A DNA stretch of 64,000 bases from Pseudomonas rhodesiae. Lineage in GTDB: Bacteria > Pseudomonadota > Gammaproteobacteria > Pseudomonadales > Pseudomonadaceae. Every line of letters starts with the position of its first letter. The first letter of the stretch is position 1. Of this stretch, positions 25,373-33,206 are shown piece by piece. The translations under genes were made by a program, and so were the position numbers. Under the pieces are notes generated by a model that saw nothing but the letters and a program-made list of their open reading frames with translations, was not told the DNA's origin and ran no database searches. The DNA is taken from assembly GCF_007858255.1 (NCBI RefSeq), contig NZ_VFEU01000005.1:1-64000 (forward strand). Reading direction: 5' to 3'.

Positions 25373-26227
25373 ATGGCTTCACATGAAGTGCTGCAGGCAT
25401 TTGTCCAGGCGGCGACCCAAGGCTCGTTTTCGGCGGCGGCGCGCAAGCTCGGCAAGAGCCAATCCACCGTCAGCGCAGCGGTGGCGAGCTTGGAGATCGA
25501 CCTGGATGTGGAGCTGTTCGACCGCAGCAGTCGCAAACCCACACTGACCCCGGCGGGCCATGTGTTGCTGCAACGCGCCGAGCAGGTGTTGGAAGCCAAT
25601 AGCCGGCTGGCCCTGACGGCGAGTCAGTTGGCCCAGGGGCTGGAGCCGAAGCTGAGTATCGCCATGTCGGACACCTACCAGTCCGACCGTTTCGAGGCTG
25701 CCCTCAGCGCGTTCGAACGACGCTACCCCGACCTTGAGCTGGAATGCCTGATCGCCGAATGCGAAGACCTGATCGCCTTGGTGCAGAGCGGCCGTGCGCA
25801 GATCGCATTTATTGAACACCAGGCCCTGTACCCGCCGGACCTGACCTGCGCGCCCGTGGAGGAACGCACGGAAATCGCCCTGTTCGTATCCCCCAAGCAT
25901 CCGTTGGCCAGCCTCGACACCCTCTCCGCGCAGGCCCTGCAACAGCATCGCGAACTGCGCCTGGCAAGCATCATCAACCCGAATGAAACCCGCGCCAGCG
26001 GACGTGTCTGGTCGGCCCCCAGCTACCTGATGCTGCTGGAAATGGCTCAGTTGGGTTTCGGCTGGGCGCCGATTCCGCGCTGGCTGGTGGAGCGGTTTGG
26101 CGGCGGGCAATTGGTGGAACTGAAGGCACGCGGCTGGCCGCGCTCAGTGGCGGTGGATGCGTTGTGGTCGCGGCACCATCCGCCAGGGCCGGCGGGGAGT
26201 TGGTTGTTGGGCAAGATGCTCGAATGA
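25373..26227 (+). CDS. LysR-family regulator, probable activator of the PACE gene
   Basis: A 284-residue LysR protein. The HTH is at residues about 4-62 (LQAFVQAATQGSFSAAAR, LGKSQSTVSAAVASLEID), and the effector domain follows. It is divergent from the PACE efflux gene. In Acinetobacter the equivalent neighbour, AceR, activates aceI on binding drug. The 88-bp gap contains ATGGTTA and its inverse TAACCAT, a possible binding pair. The role follows from position. Confidence 0.88.
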   Translation: MASHEVLQAFVQAATQGSFSAAARKLGKSQSTVSAAVASLEIDLDVELFDRSSRKPTLTPAGHVLLQRAEQVLEANSRLALTASQLAQGLEPKLSIAMSDTYQSDRFEAALSAFERRYPDLELECLIAECEDLIALVQSGRAQIAFIEHQALYPPDLTCAPVEERTEIALFVSPKHPLASLDTLSAQALQQHRELRLASIINPNETRASGRVWSAPSYLMLLEMAQLGFGWAPIPRWLVERFGGGQLVELKARGWPRSVAVDALWSRHHPPGPAGSWLLGKMLE

Positions 26228-26232
26228 TATTT

Positions 26233-27462
26233 CTAGGGCATTGAAGCGCTGACAAGTTGAGCCAGGCGTTGTTCGAGGAAGGCCTTTTCCGGGGCCTGTT
26301 GGGTCAGTGACAGGGCTTTTTCATACGCAGACCGCGCTTCTTTCAACCTTCCCAGTTGCCGGCAGAACTCGCCCCGGGTCGCGTGCGCCAAGTGGTAATC
26401 CTGCAACGCCCCGCGCGCCAGGATCCCATCGACCTGCTGCAACCCCGCCAGCGGCCCGTCGCGCATGGCCACCGCCACCGCTCGATTCAGCGCAATCACC
26501 GGCGACGGCAGCAGGCCCAGCAACACGTCGTACAGCCCGACGATCTGCGGCCAATCCGTCTGAGCCGCGTGAGGCGCTTCGGCATGTACGGCAGCGATCG
26601 CCGCTTGCAGGCAATACGGGCCAAAGCCTCGGCTGCTCAGCGCTCGCTGCACCAGCGCGCAGCCTTCGGTGATTAACGACGCGTCCCAAAGCGTGCGGTC
26701 CTGCTCATCCAGCAACACTAGCTCCCCACTCGCCGAGGTGCGCGCCGCACGGCGGGACTCATGCAGCAGCATCAACGCCAGCAGGCCCATTACTTCCGGC
26801 TCCGGCAGCAACGCCAGTAATAGCCGCCCGAGGCGAATGGCTTCGCCGCTCAATTCGTCGCGGGTGAGGTTTGCGCCGATGGACGCCGAATAGCCCTCGT
26901 TGAACACCAGGTAAACCACGCGCAGCACGCTGTCGAGGCGCTCCGGCAGTTCCGCCAGGGATGGCACCTGATAAGGAATGTTCGCCTCGCGGATCTTGGC
27001 CTTGGCCCGCACGATGCGCTGGGCGATGGTGGTGGGTGTGCTCAGGAAGGCTCGGGCGATTTCTTCGGTGGTGAGGTCGCAGATCTCGCGCAAGGTCAAC
27101 GCAGCCTGGGCATCCGGCGCCAGCGCCGGGTGGCAGCAGGTGAAGATCAGGCGCAGGCGGTCGTCTTCCACGTCTTCGACACTCCACTCAGCCGCTTCCA
27201 GCGCATCGGCCTGCGCCTGCGATAACGGCGTAAAACGCGCCTGGCGGCGCAAGCGGTCGATCGCTTTGAAACGGCCGGTGGAGATCAGCCAGGCCCGTGG
27301 GTTGTCGGGCAGACCGTCCTGGGGCCAACGTTCGAGCGCGACGGAAAACGCCTCGTGCAGGGCTTCTTCGGCAAGGTCGAAATCCCCCAGCAGGCGAATC
27401 AACGTCGCCAGGACGCGTCGCGATTCGCTGCGATAAAGGGCCTCGATAGAGAGGCTGTTCAG
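26233..27462 (-). CDS. ECF42-like sigma factor with C-terminal extension, probable CTG start
   Basis: RNA polymerase sigma factor of about 409 residues. Region 2 contains LLGDFDLAEEALHEAF and region 4 CDLTTEEIARAFLSTPTTIAQRI. A helical TPR-like extension of about 200 residues follows, typical of ECF42. The first ordinary start is TTG at 27402, but this would cut off region 2. Upstream codons continue in frame as SLSIEALYRSESRRVLAT, the expected N-terminus, back to a TAG stop. The only start-like codon there is CTG at 27460-27462, overlapping the DGPF stop as CTGA. I therefore place the start there, by translational coupling. The partner DGPF gene directly upstream is diagnostic of the group. 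Confidence 0.82.
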   Translation of the reverse strand: MNSLSIEALYRSESRRVLATLIRLLGDFDLAEEALHEAFSVALERWPQDGLPDNPRAWLISTGRFKAIDRLRRQARFTPLSQAQADALEAAEWSVEDVEDDRLRLIFTCCHPALAPDAQAALTLREICDLTTEEIARAFLSTPTTIAQRIVRAKAKIREANIPYQVPSLAELPERLDSVLRVVYLVFNEGYSASIGANLTRDELSGEAIRLGRLLLALLPEPEVMGLLALMLLHESRRAARTSASGELVLLDEQDRTLWDASLITEGCALVQRALSSRGFGPYCLQAAIAAVHAEAPHAAQTDWPQIVGLYDVLLGLLPSPVIALNRAVAVAMRDGPLAGLQQVDGILARGALQDYHLAHATRGEFCRQLGRLKEARSAYEKALSLTQQAPEKAFLEQRLAQLVSASMP

Positions 27463-27803
27463 AGCGCCAACTCGCGTACGGGCCGCACCTCGACGCTACC
27501 GACCCGTGCCGCCGGAATGCCACCGGCCACCTGCAGCGCTTCGTTCAAATCCCGCGCTTCGATCAGGTAGAAACCGGCGAGCTGCTCCTTGGTTTCGGCG
27601 AATGGCCCGTCGGTGATCGATAAGTGACCATTGCGCTTACGCACGGTGGTGGCGCTGGCCACAGGTTGCAGCGGCTCGGCGGCCAGCATGCGACCACTGG
27701 CCTGAATGGCCTGGGCGTAGGCAAGGCACTCCGGATCTTTTGGGCTGTCGGGTGAGCTATGCAGCAACGTTTCGTCGCTGTAGATCAGGCAGAGGTATTT
27801 CAT
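27459..27803 (-). CDS. DGPF/YCII-related protein, partner of the ECF42-like sigma factor
   Basis: A 114-residue YCII-fold protein. The start MKYLCLIYSDE is typical, and the family motif is SITDGPFAETKEQLAGFYLI (about 64-83). YCII-like proteins have an alpha-beta ferredoxin-like fold; the DGPF group is found almost always beside ECF42 sigma factors, where it is thought to take part in the signal pathway. The stop codon overlaps the inferred CTG start of the sigma gene. The SnoaL-like gene lies 42 bp upstream on the same strand. Confidence 0.9.
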   Translation of the reverse strand: MKYLCLIYSDETLLHSSPDSPKDPECLAYAQAIQASGRMLAAEPLQPVASATTVRKRNGHLSITDGPFAETKEQLAGFYLIEARDLNEALQVAGGIPAARVGSVEVRPVRELAL

Positions 27804-27845
27804 GGATATCTCCGTTGTCGGAATGCTGACTATAGTTCGCGCAGC

Positions 27846-28265
27846 TCAAGGTTTCAGGTCGAACAGTGCGGTGCCTTTCTCCATATCGAAGGGGGCTGAC
27901 CAATGCTCATGCATCACTTTCCACTGGCCCGCGATGCGCTGATAACCGGCGGTGACGCGCATCCAGCAGGCCTTCAACTCACCGTCCGGGCCGGTCCCGC
28001 CGCAGTGCGCCAGCCAGTGGGCAAACGCGCTGTCGGCCGCCTCGACGATGCGCAATTGATGAAACTCGAAAATCCCCGGGCCTGGGCAGTGCTTCATGCA
28101 CTCTTCCCAATGGCTGCGGTAGGCGGCTTTACCCTTGAATTGCAGAGCGTTAACGGCGTCGAATGAGACGATATCGTCGGCGTAATAGCTGACAATCTTG
28201 TCGATATCGCGGCTTAGGACGGCATTTTTCCATTCTTCGATCAGGCGGTTGATTGCGGTGCTCAT
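27846..28265 (-). CDS. SnoaL-like (NTF2-fold) protein
   Basis: A 139-residue protein of the SnoaL/YybH ketosteroid-isomerase-like fold. The N-terminal helix INRLIEEWKNAVLSRD is followed by IVSYYADDIVSFDA and the strand-rich half ending WKVMHEHWSAPFDM. Such proteins bind or isomerise small hydrophobic molecules. It is the first gene of the run SnoaL-DGPF-sigma on the minus strand, an arrangement seen with ECF42 clusters, and may be a target or sensor. AAGGAG sits before the ATG. Confidence 0.85.
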   Translation of the reverse strand: MSTAINRLIEEWKNAVLSRDIDKIVSYYADDIVSFDAVNALQFKGKAAYRSHWEECMKHCPGPGIFEFHQLRIVEAADSAFAHWLAHCGGTGPDGELKACWMRVTAGYQRIAGQWKVMHEHWSAPFDMEKGTALFDLKP

Positions 28266-28410
28266 GGCGATAACTCCTTGGGGTGGAAAATCCGAAAGTC
28301 ATCCTTAGTCGAACGCGTATCAGGCAAATCGACAGCCTGCTGAAAAATAATTTCGCCCCCATCAAACCCGATAGACTGCGCCCCTACTTGCAGCCCTCCG
28401 GACACCCTCG

Positions 28411-28896
28411 ATGCATACCCGCCTGGTCGCCTATGGGGCACTGACTGACCTGCAACAACAGCAGCTCAATGCCATCGAAGTTCATCCTGAGCAACTGCCG
28501 TTTTGCGGCGATATGTATTGCGCACTCAATAGCCTGTTAGCTAAACCCAGCCCTGGCGTGAAAGGCTTTGCACTGTTGGCCGACGACGTCCCGGTGGCCT
28601 TCCTGTTGCTTAAACGTCCTCCCTGTCTGCCCCACTGGGCCGACGCACACAGCGCCACCCTGCATGCCTTGCAGGTGGACCGTCGGCAACAGGGCCGTGG
28701 GTTCGGCAAGGCGTGCCTGCTGGCACTGCCGGCGGCGGCGCTTGAAGCATGGCCGCAGATCAAGGGGTTGGAGTTGTCGGTGGACACGGACAACGTGGCG
28801 GCGATGGGCTTGTATTTGGGGCTCGGCTGGGTAGACAGCGGTGAGGCGTATAAGGGGCGGGTTGGCTATGAGCGCAGGTTGAGCTGGGCGCTTTAA
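28411..28896 (+). CDS. GNAT-family N-acetyltransferase
   Basis: A 161-residue acetyltransferase. The acetyl-CoA-binding motif A is LQVDRRQQGRGFGKACLLAL (about 89-108, Q-x-x-G-x-G). The motif B region is NVAAMGLYLGLGWVDSGEAY. The acceptor is unknown. It is divergent from the SnoaL-DGPF-sigma run and otherwise alone. Confidence 0.85.
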   Translation: MHTRLVAYGALTDLQQQQLNAIEVHPEQLPFCGDMYCALNSLLAKPSPGVKGFALLADDVPVAFLLLKRPPCLPHWADAHSATLHALQVDRRQQGRGFGKACLLALPAAALEAWPQIKGLELSVDTDNVAAMGLYLGLGWVDSGEAYKGRVGYERRLSWAL

Positions 28897-28910
28897 TCCG
28901 CAGTGAAGGA

Positions 28911-28958
28911 TGTCACGTAAACATGCCGTTCAGACGCTTGTGTCATGTTTACGCGACA
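28911..28958. repeat. Long inverted repeat between convergent genes
   Basis: TGTCACGTAAACATG and CATGTTTACGCGACA pair at 14 of 15 positions around an 18-base loop. It lies 15 bp after the acetyltransferase stop and 12 bp before the end of the convergent GyrI-like gene. There is no T run. It may be a bidirectional terminator or a protein site. Confidence 0.5.
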
Positions 28959-28970
28959 GGGGCGCTCAAC

Positions 28971-29453
28971 TCAGCCGCGCTTTTCGACCGGCACCCAGAC
29001 CTCCACCGTGCCCGTGCCTTTTTTCACATCGAAATCGGCGCTGTAGCGCTCGAAATCCGCGCCGGCCACTTTGAACCCGGAATGTGGCAGCCATTCGAAC
29101 ATGATGCGTTCGTAGGTTTGCGCCAGCGCCTGAACCGCGCCGTAATGCGGGAACACCGCGTAGCGGCGGGCCGGAATTTCGACGTACTTGAAGTTGCTCG
29201 GCACGTCATCCTTGCTCGGCACTTGCACCCCGGCCAGGTAATCGAACTCATCGTGGTGGGGGTTGTGACACACCCCATAGGTCACGCCGCCGGTACGTCG
29301 CTTAATCTCTTTGATGCAGCTGTCGAATAACTCCCACAAGCGTGGAATATCGCCCACGGTCGCCTTCGAATACCGCCCTTGCACCCCTGCGATCACCATG
29401 GCACTGCCTTCTTCCATGCGCGGTTCCAACGGTTGTTTTGTCTGCTGATCCAT
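28971..29453 (-). CDS. GyrI-like small-molecule-binding protein
   Basis: A 160-residue protein with a GyrI-like (SHV-fold) ligand domain in its C-terminal two-thirds. The segments are WELFDSCIKEIKRR, TYGVCHNP, then KYVEIPARRYAVFPHYGAVQ and a closing VEVWVPVEK. There is no DNA-binding domain, so it is a stand-alone binder of hydrophobic or cationic drugs, like SbmC. The start follows AAGGAGA, ten codons inside a longer open frame. It may belong with the nearby stress-type genes but is not contiguous with them. Confidence 0.85.
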   Translation of the reverse strand: MDQQTKQPLEPRMEEGSAMVIAGVQGRYSKATVGDIPRLWELFDSCIKEIKRRTGGVTYGVCHNPHHDEFDYLAGVQVPSKDDVPSNFKYVEIPARRYAVFPHYGAVQALAQTYERIMFEWLPHSGFKVAGADFERYSADFDVKKGTGTVEVWVPVEKRG

Positions 29454-29649
29454 ACGAACAGTCTCCTTCTTATGAGGGAACAAACCCGCATCGAGTATAG
29501 GGGCATACCCGGACTGTACTCCATGCAGAAAATTTTCCTACGTATCTGGACAACTTGCCATCACCGACCGTATTGTCTGCCCCGCAGGCCACCGCAGTGG
29601 CCAACGTCGCTCGGACGGTTCCGGGCGCTTACGTACTCTCGAGGCAACA

Positions 29650-30861
29650 ATGGCCGAACAAGCTTCGCCGCGCCGCTTTGCGCGCATCGATCGACTCCCC
29701 CCTTACGTGTTCAATATCACTGCCGAGCTGAAGATGGCTGCGCGTCGGCGCGGCGAAGACATCATCGACTTGAGCATGGGTAACCCCGACGGCGCCACGC
29801 CGCCGCACATCGTTGAAAAACTCGTGCAAGTGGCCCAGCGTGAAGACACCCACGGTTACTCCACCTCCAAAGGCATTCCGCGCCTGCGCCGAGCGATTTC
29901 GCGCTGGTACAAAGACCGTTATGAAGTGGACATCGACCCCGAGTCCGAAGCCATCGTCACCATTGGTTCCAAGGAAGGCCTGGCGCACTTGATGCTGGCC
30001 ACCCTGGATCAAGGCGACACTGTGCTGGTGCCCAACCCCAGCTACCCGATTCATATCTACGGTGCCGTGATTGCCGGCGCCCAGGTGCGCTCGGTGCCGC
30101 TGGTGCCTGGCGTGGATTTCTTCGCCGAGCTGGAACGGGCGATCCGCGGTTCGATCCCCAAGCCGAAAATGATGATCCTCGGTTTCCCGTCCAACCCCAC
30201 CGCGCAGTGCGTGGAGCTGGATTTCTTCGAACGTGTGATTGCGCTGGCCAAGCAATATGACGTGCTGGTGATCCACGACCTGGCCTACGCCGATATCGTC
30301 TATGACGGCTGGAAAGCCCCGTCGATCATGCAGGTGCCGGGCGCCAAGGACATTGCGGTGGAGTTTTTCACCCTGTCCAAGAGCTACAACATGGCCGGCT
30401 GGCGCATCGGCTTTATGGTGGGCAACCCGGAACTGGTCAACGCCCTGGCGCGGATCAAGAGTTACCACGACTACGGCACCTTCACCCCACTGCAAGTGGC
30501 GGCGATTGCGGCATTGGAAGGCGACCAACAGTGTGTGAAAGACATCGCCGAGCAATACCGTCAGCGCCGCAACGTACTGGTCAAGGGCCTGCATGAGTTG
30601 GGCTGGATGATAGAGAATCCGAAGGCGTCGATGTACGTGTGGGCCAAGATTCCCGAGCAGTATGCCGCCATGGGCTCGTTGGAATTTGCCAAGAAGCTGC
30701 TGCTGGAAGCCAAGGTGTGCGTGTCACCGGGGATCGGCTTTGGCGAGTATGGGGATGATCATGTGCGCTTCGCGCTGATCGAGAACCAGGACCGCATTCG
30801 CCAGGCGGTACGTGGGATTCGCGGGATGTTCCGGGCGGATGGGTTGATCCAGAAAGCCTGA
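29650..30861 (+). CDS. alaC: Alanine transaminase
   Basis: A 403-residue class I/II aminotransferase closely resembling AlaC. Recognisable parts are the N-terminal [13 protein letters not shown], substrate loop [13 protein letters not shown], cofactor segment [12 protein letters not shown] and the PLP lysine in [17 protein letters not shown]. The C-terminal Arg lies in [10 protein letters not shown]. It interconverts pyruvate and alanine with glutamate. The 166-bp leader contains a perfect hairpin, GGCCAC and GTGGCC, at 29587-29602. A REPIN follows the stop. Confidence 0.9.
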   Translation: MAEQASPRRFARIDRLPPYVFNITAELKMAARRRGEDIIDLSMGNPDGATPPHIVEKLVQVAQREDTHGYSTSKGIPRLRRAISRWYKDRYEVDIDPESEAIVTIGSKEGLAHLMLATLDQGDTVLVPNPSYPIHIYGAVIAGAQVRSVPLVPGVDFFAELERAIRGSIPKPKMMILGFPSNPTAQCVELDFFERVIALAKQYDVLVIHDLAYADIVYDGWKAPSIMQVPGAKDIAVEFFTLSKSYNMAGWRIGFMVGNPELVNALARIKSYHDYGTFTPLQVAAIAALEGDQQCVKDIAEQYRQRRNVLVKGLHELGWMIENPKASMYVWAKIPEQYAAMGSLEFAKKLLLEAKVCVSPGIGFGEYGDDHVRFALIENQDRIRQAVRGIRGMFRADGLIQKA

Positions 30862-30888
30862 GCCATTTGTGTTGCAGAAATGCAATTA

Positions 30889-30986
30889 AAAATGTGGAAG
30901 GGGGTTTGCTCCCGATAGCTGAGTGTCAGTCACTGCTTCAGGTGACTGATCCACCGCTATCGGGGGCAAGCCCCTTACCACATTTG
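30889..30986. repeat. REPIN
   Basis: Inverted REP pair of the same family as at 7006: GGGGGTTTGCTCCCGATAGC on the left and CGCTATCGGGGGCAAGCCCC on the right. It sits between the convergent alaC and gluconate permease genes, a typical position. Confidence 0.8.
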
Positions 30987-31020
30987 ATTGGGTTTTCACC
31001 CTTGCCTTGTGGTGTGCCTG

Positions 31021-32373
31021 TTAGACCACCAACGACAGCAACATGATGAAGATCAACGCCACTACGGACAGGATGGTTTCCATCGCGGTCCAGGTCTTGA
31101 ACGTCTCGGCCACGGTCATGTTGAAGTACTGCTTGACCAGCCAGAACCCCGCATCGTTGACGTGAGACAGGATCAACGAACCCGCCCCCGTCGCCAGCAC
31201 CAGCAACTCGCGGTTAACCCCCGGAATCATGCCCACCACCGGCACCACAATACCGGCGCCGGTAATGGTGGCCACGGTGGCCGAACCGGTTGCCACGCGA
31301 ATCACCGCCGCCACCAGCCACGCCAGCAGGATCGGGTTGATCTGCGCGGTGACGGCCATATGCCCGATAACATCGCCCACGCCGCTGGTCACCAGCATCT
31401 GCTTGAAGCCACCACCGGCACCGATGATCAGGATGATCGCAGCGGTCGGCGCAAGGCTGGCGTCGAGCAGTTTGAGGATCTGCTTGGAGTGGATGCCTTG
31501 ACGCGCACCGAAGGTATACAACGACAGCAACAGTGCCAGCAGCAACGCGGTGATCGGGTGACCGATCATGTCCATCCAGTTACGCACGACATGGCCTTCG
31601 GCGAAGGCGATGTCAGCGAAGGTTTTGAGCAGCATCAGGAACACCGGCAGCAGCACGGTAACCAGTGTGATGCCAAAGCTCGGCAGGTCTTTGCTTTCCG
31701 GCTCGCGGGCCAGTTGATCCACCAGTTCCTGGGAGGGATTGCCTGGGATGTACTTGGCGATAAACGTACCGAAGATCGGGCCGGCGATGATGGCGGTCGG
31801 CAGCGCGACGATCAGGCCGTACAGGATGGTCTTGCCGATGTCCGCGCCAAACACGCCGATGGCCAGCAGCGGGCCCGGGTGCGGCGGCACCAGGCCATGC
31901 ACCGCCGATAGGCCGGCGAGCAGCGGGATGCCGATTTTAATCAGCGACACACCGGTGCGGCGCGCGACGATAAACACCAGCGGGATCAGCAGTACAAAGC
32001 CGATCTCGAAGAACAACGGAATGCCCACCAGGAACGCGGCGAACATCATGGCCCACTGGACTTTTTCCTTACCGAAGGCGCGGATCAAGGTCTGGGCGAT
32101 CTGATCGGCACCGCCGGATTCGGCCATCATTTTGCCGAGCATCGTGCCCAAGGCGAGGATGATGCCGACAAAGCCGAGCACCCCGCCGAAACCGTCCTGG
32201 AACGCCTTGATGATCTTGTCCACGGGCATGCCCGAGGTCAGGCCGAGAAAGCCCGCCGCGATGATCAACGCAATAAAGGGGTGAACCTTGAACCGGGTGA
32301 TCAACACGATCAACCCGATAATAGTGACTACTGCATCAAGCAGTAGGTAGGACTCGTGGGACATGCCAAACAT
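31021..32373 (-). CDS. gntT: Gluconate permease (GntP family)
   Basis: A 450-residue GntP-type H+/gluconate symporter with 12-14 membrane helices. Diagnostic stretches are the N-terminal LLLDAVVTIIGLIVLITRFK, GFGGVLGFVGIILALG and the VHGLVPPHPGPLLA loop. The second half contains IILIIGAGGGFKQML and SHVNDAGFWLVKQYF, the substrate-binding region. GGAGAG precedes the ATG. Upstream lie an A-rich CA motif and a GntR-like operator. It forms the gluconate uptake and phosphorylation locus with gntK and gntR. Confidence 0.92.
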   Translation of the reverse strand: MFGMSHESYLLLDAVVTIIGLIVLITRFKVHPFIALIIAAGFLGLTSGMPVDKIIKAFQDGFGGVLGFVGIILALGTMLGKMMAESGGADQIAQTLIRAFGKEKVQWAMMFAAFLVGIPLFFEIGFVLLIPLVFIVARRTGVSLIKIGIPLLAGLSAVHGLVPPHPGPLLAIGVFGADIGKTILYGLIVALPTAIIAGPIFGTFIAKYIPGNPSQELVDQLAREPESKDLPSFGITLVTVLLPVFLMLLKTFADIAFAEGHVVRNWMDMIGHPITALLLALLLSLYTFGARQGIHSKQILKLLDASLAPTAAIILIIGAGGGFKQMLVTSGVGDVIGHMAVTAQINPILLAWLVAAVIRVATGSATVATITGAGIVVPVVGMIPGVNRELLVLATGAGSLILSHVNDAGFWLVKQYFNMTVAETFKTWTAMETILSVVALIFIMLLSLVV

Positions 32374-32388
32374 GGGGGTCTCTCCTGT

Positions 32389-32402
32389 TTGTTGTTGTTA
32401 TT
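32389..32402 (-). promoter_or_regulatory. Hfq/Crc-type CA motif before gntT
   Basis: On the minus strand the leader reads AATAACAACAACAA, four overlapping AAnAAnAA units, directly before the Shine-Dalgarno. In Pseudomonas such A-rich motifs are bound by Hfq with Crc to block translation while preferred carbon sources are present. Confidence 0.65.
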
Positions 32403-32429
32403 AAAGCGGGTGTTGAATTCACTGCCGGG

Positions 32430-32445
32430 GATAGCGCTATCTTGT
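32430..32445. promoter_or_regulatory. GntR-like operator upstream of gntT
   Basis: GATAGCGCTATCTTGT contains the perfect palindrome GATAGCGCTATC and the core AGCGCTAyCTT shared with two other sites of this locus. It lies 57 bp before the permease start. Confidence 0.65.
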
Positions 32446-32456
32446 CCGGCAAAAAA

Positions 32457-32990
32457 TTATTTGGATGGTTCAAAACCGTGCTCACGCCACCAGGCATCGG
32501 TCTGCTCGGCCAGTTGCTCGACGCTGTCTTCGCTGGCGTTGAGGGCCAGGGTCAGTGGCTCGCCTTTGGGCGATTCGAGGGTGGCGAACTGGCTGTCGAT
32601 CAGACTGGCGGGCATGAAATGGCCGGGGCGGTGGGACACGCGGTCGGCGGCCACTTCACGGGTCAGCTCCAGAAACACGAAACCCAGGCCCGGCGCGGCT
32701 TCGCGCAGGTGGTCGCGGTATTTTTTCTTAAGGGCCGAGCAGGTCAGTACGGGGTGTTGACCGGCCTTGAGCGAGCGGCGCAGCTCATCGCAGAGGATAT
32801 CGAGCCAGCCGGCGCGGTCGTCGTCGTTGAGGGGGTGGCCGGCACTCATCTTTTCGATGTTCGCGGCAGGGTGAAAGCTGTCGCCTTCAATGGCGGTGGC
32901 GCCGTTGAGGCGGCACACGGCCTCGCTGACACTGGTCTTGCCGCAGCCGGCAACACCCATGATGACCAGAGCGGTAACAGGTTGACTCAT
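32457..32990 (-). CDS. gntK: Gluconokinase
   Basis: A 177-residue thermoresistant-type gluconokinase. The P-loop VIMGVAGCGKTSVSEAV starts near residue 9. The substrate segment is EGDSFHPAANIEKMSAGHPL, then LNDDDRAGWL, and the lid carries Arg-rich VSHRPGHFMPASLIDSQ. It phosphorylates gluconate to 6-phosphogluconate, which enters the Entner-Doudoroff pathway. The start is chosen by GAGG upstream; the open frame continues 48 codons further without support. A GntR-like site lies 19 bp upstream, overlapping the expected promoter or leader. Confidence 0.92.
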   Translation of the reverse strand: MSQPVTALVIMGVAGCGKTSVSEAVCRLNGATAIEGDSFHPAANIEKMSAGHPLNDDDRAGWLDILCDELRRSLKAGQHPVLTCSALKKKYRDHLREAAPGLGFVFLELTREVAADRVSHRPGHFMPASLIDSQFATLESPKGEPLTLALNASEDSVEQLAEQTDAWWREHGFEPSK

Positions 32991-33008
32991 GAAACACCTC
33001 AGGACGCA

Positions 33009-33024
33009 GATAGCGCTACCTTTG
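33009..33024. promoter_or_regulatory. GntR-like operator upstream of gntK
   Basis: GATAGCGCTACCTTTG, second copy of the AGCGCTAyCTT core, 19 bp before the gluconokinase start. Confidence 0.6.
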
Positions 33025-33161
33025 CACGCTGTAAGGCTAGTGCAAAAACAGGCTTTTCCCGCGCCGTCTTGTCTTTTTTTATGGAGTGACGCGTGCATCC
33101 GCTCCAACGGTTTGAACAGGATCAGGCAACCCAACGTTCAAGTATTTGCAGCCTTTTGGAG

Positions 33162-33177
33162 ACAGCGCTACCTTAGT
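33162..33177. promoter_or_regulatory. GntR-like operator upstream of gntR
   Basis: ACAGCGCTACCTTAGT, third copy of the AGCGCTAyCTT core, 30 bp before the gntR start. It is positioned for autoregulation. Confidence 0.6.
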
Positions 33178-33206
33178 GCCTCGATTTTTGTTTGGCAAGC
33201 CGCCTG

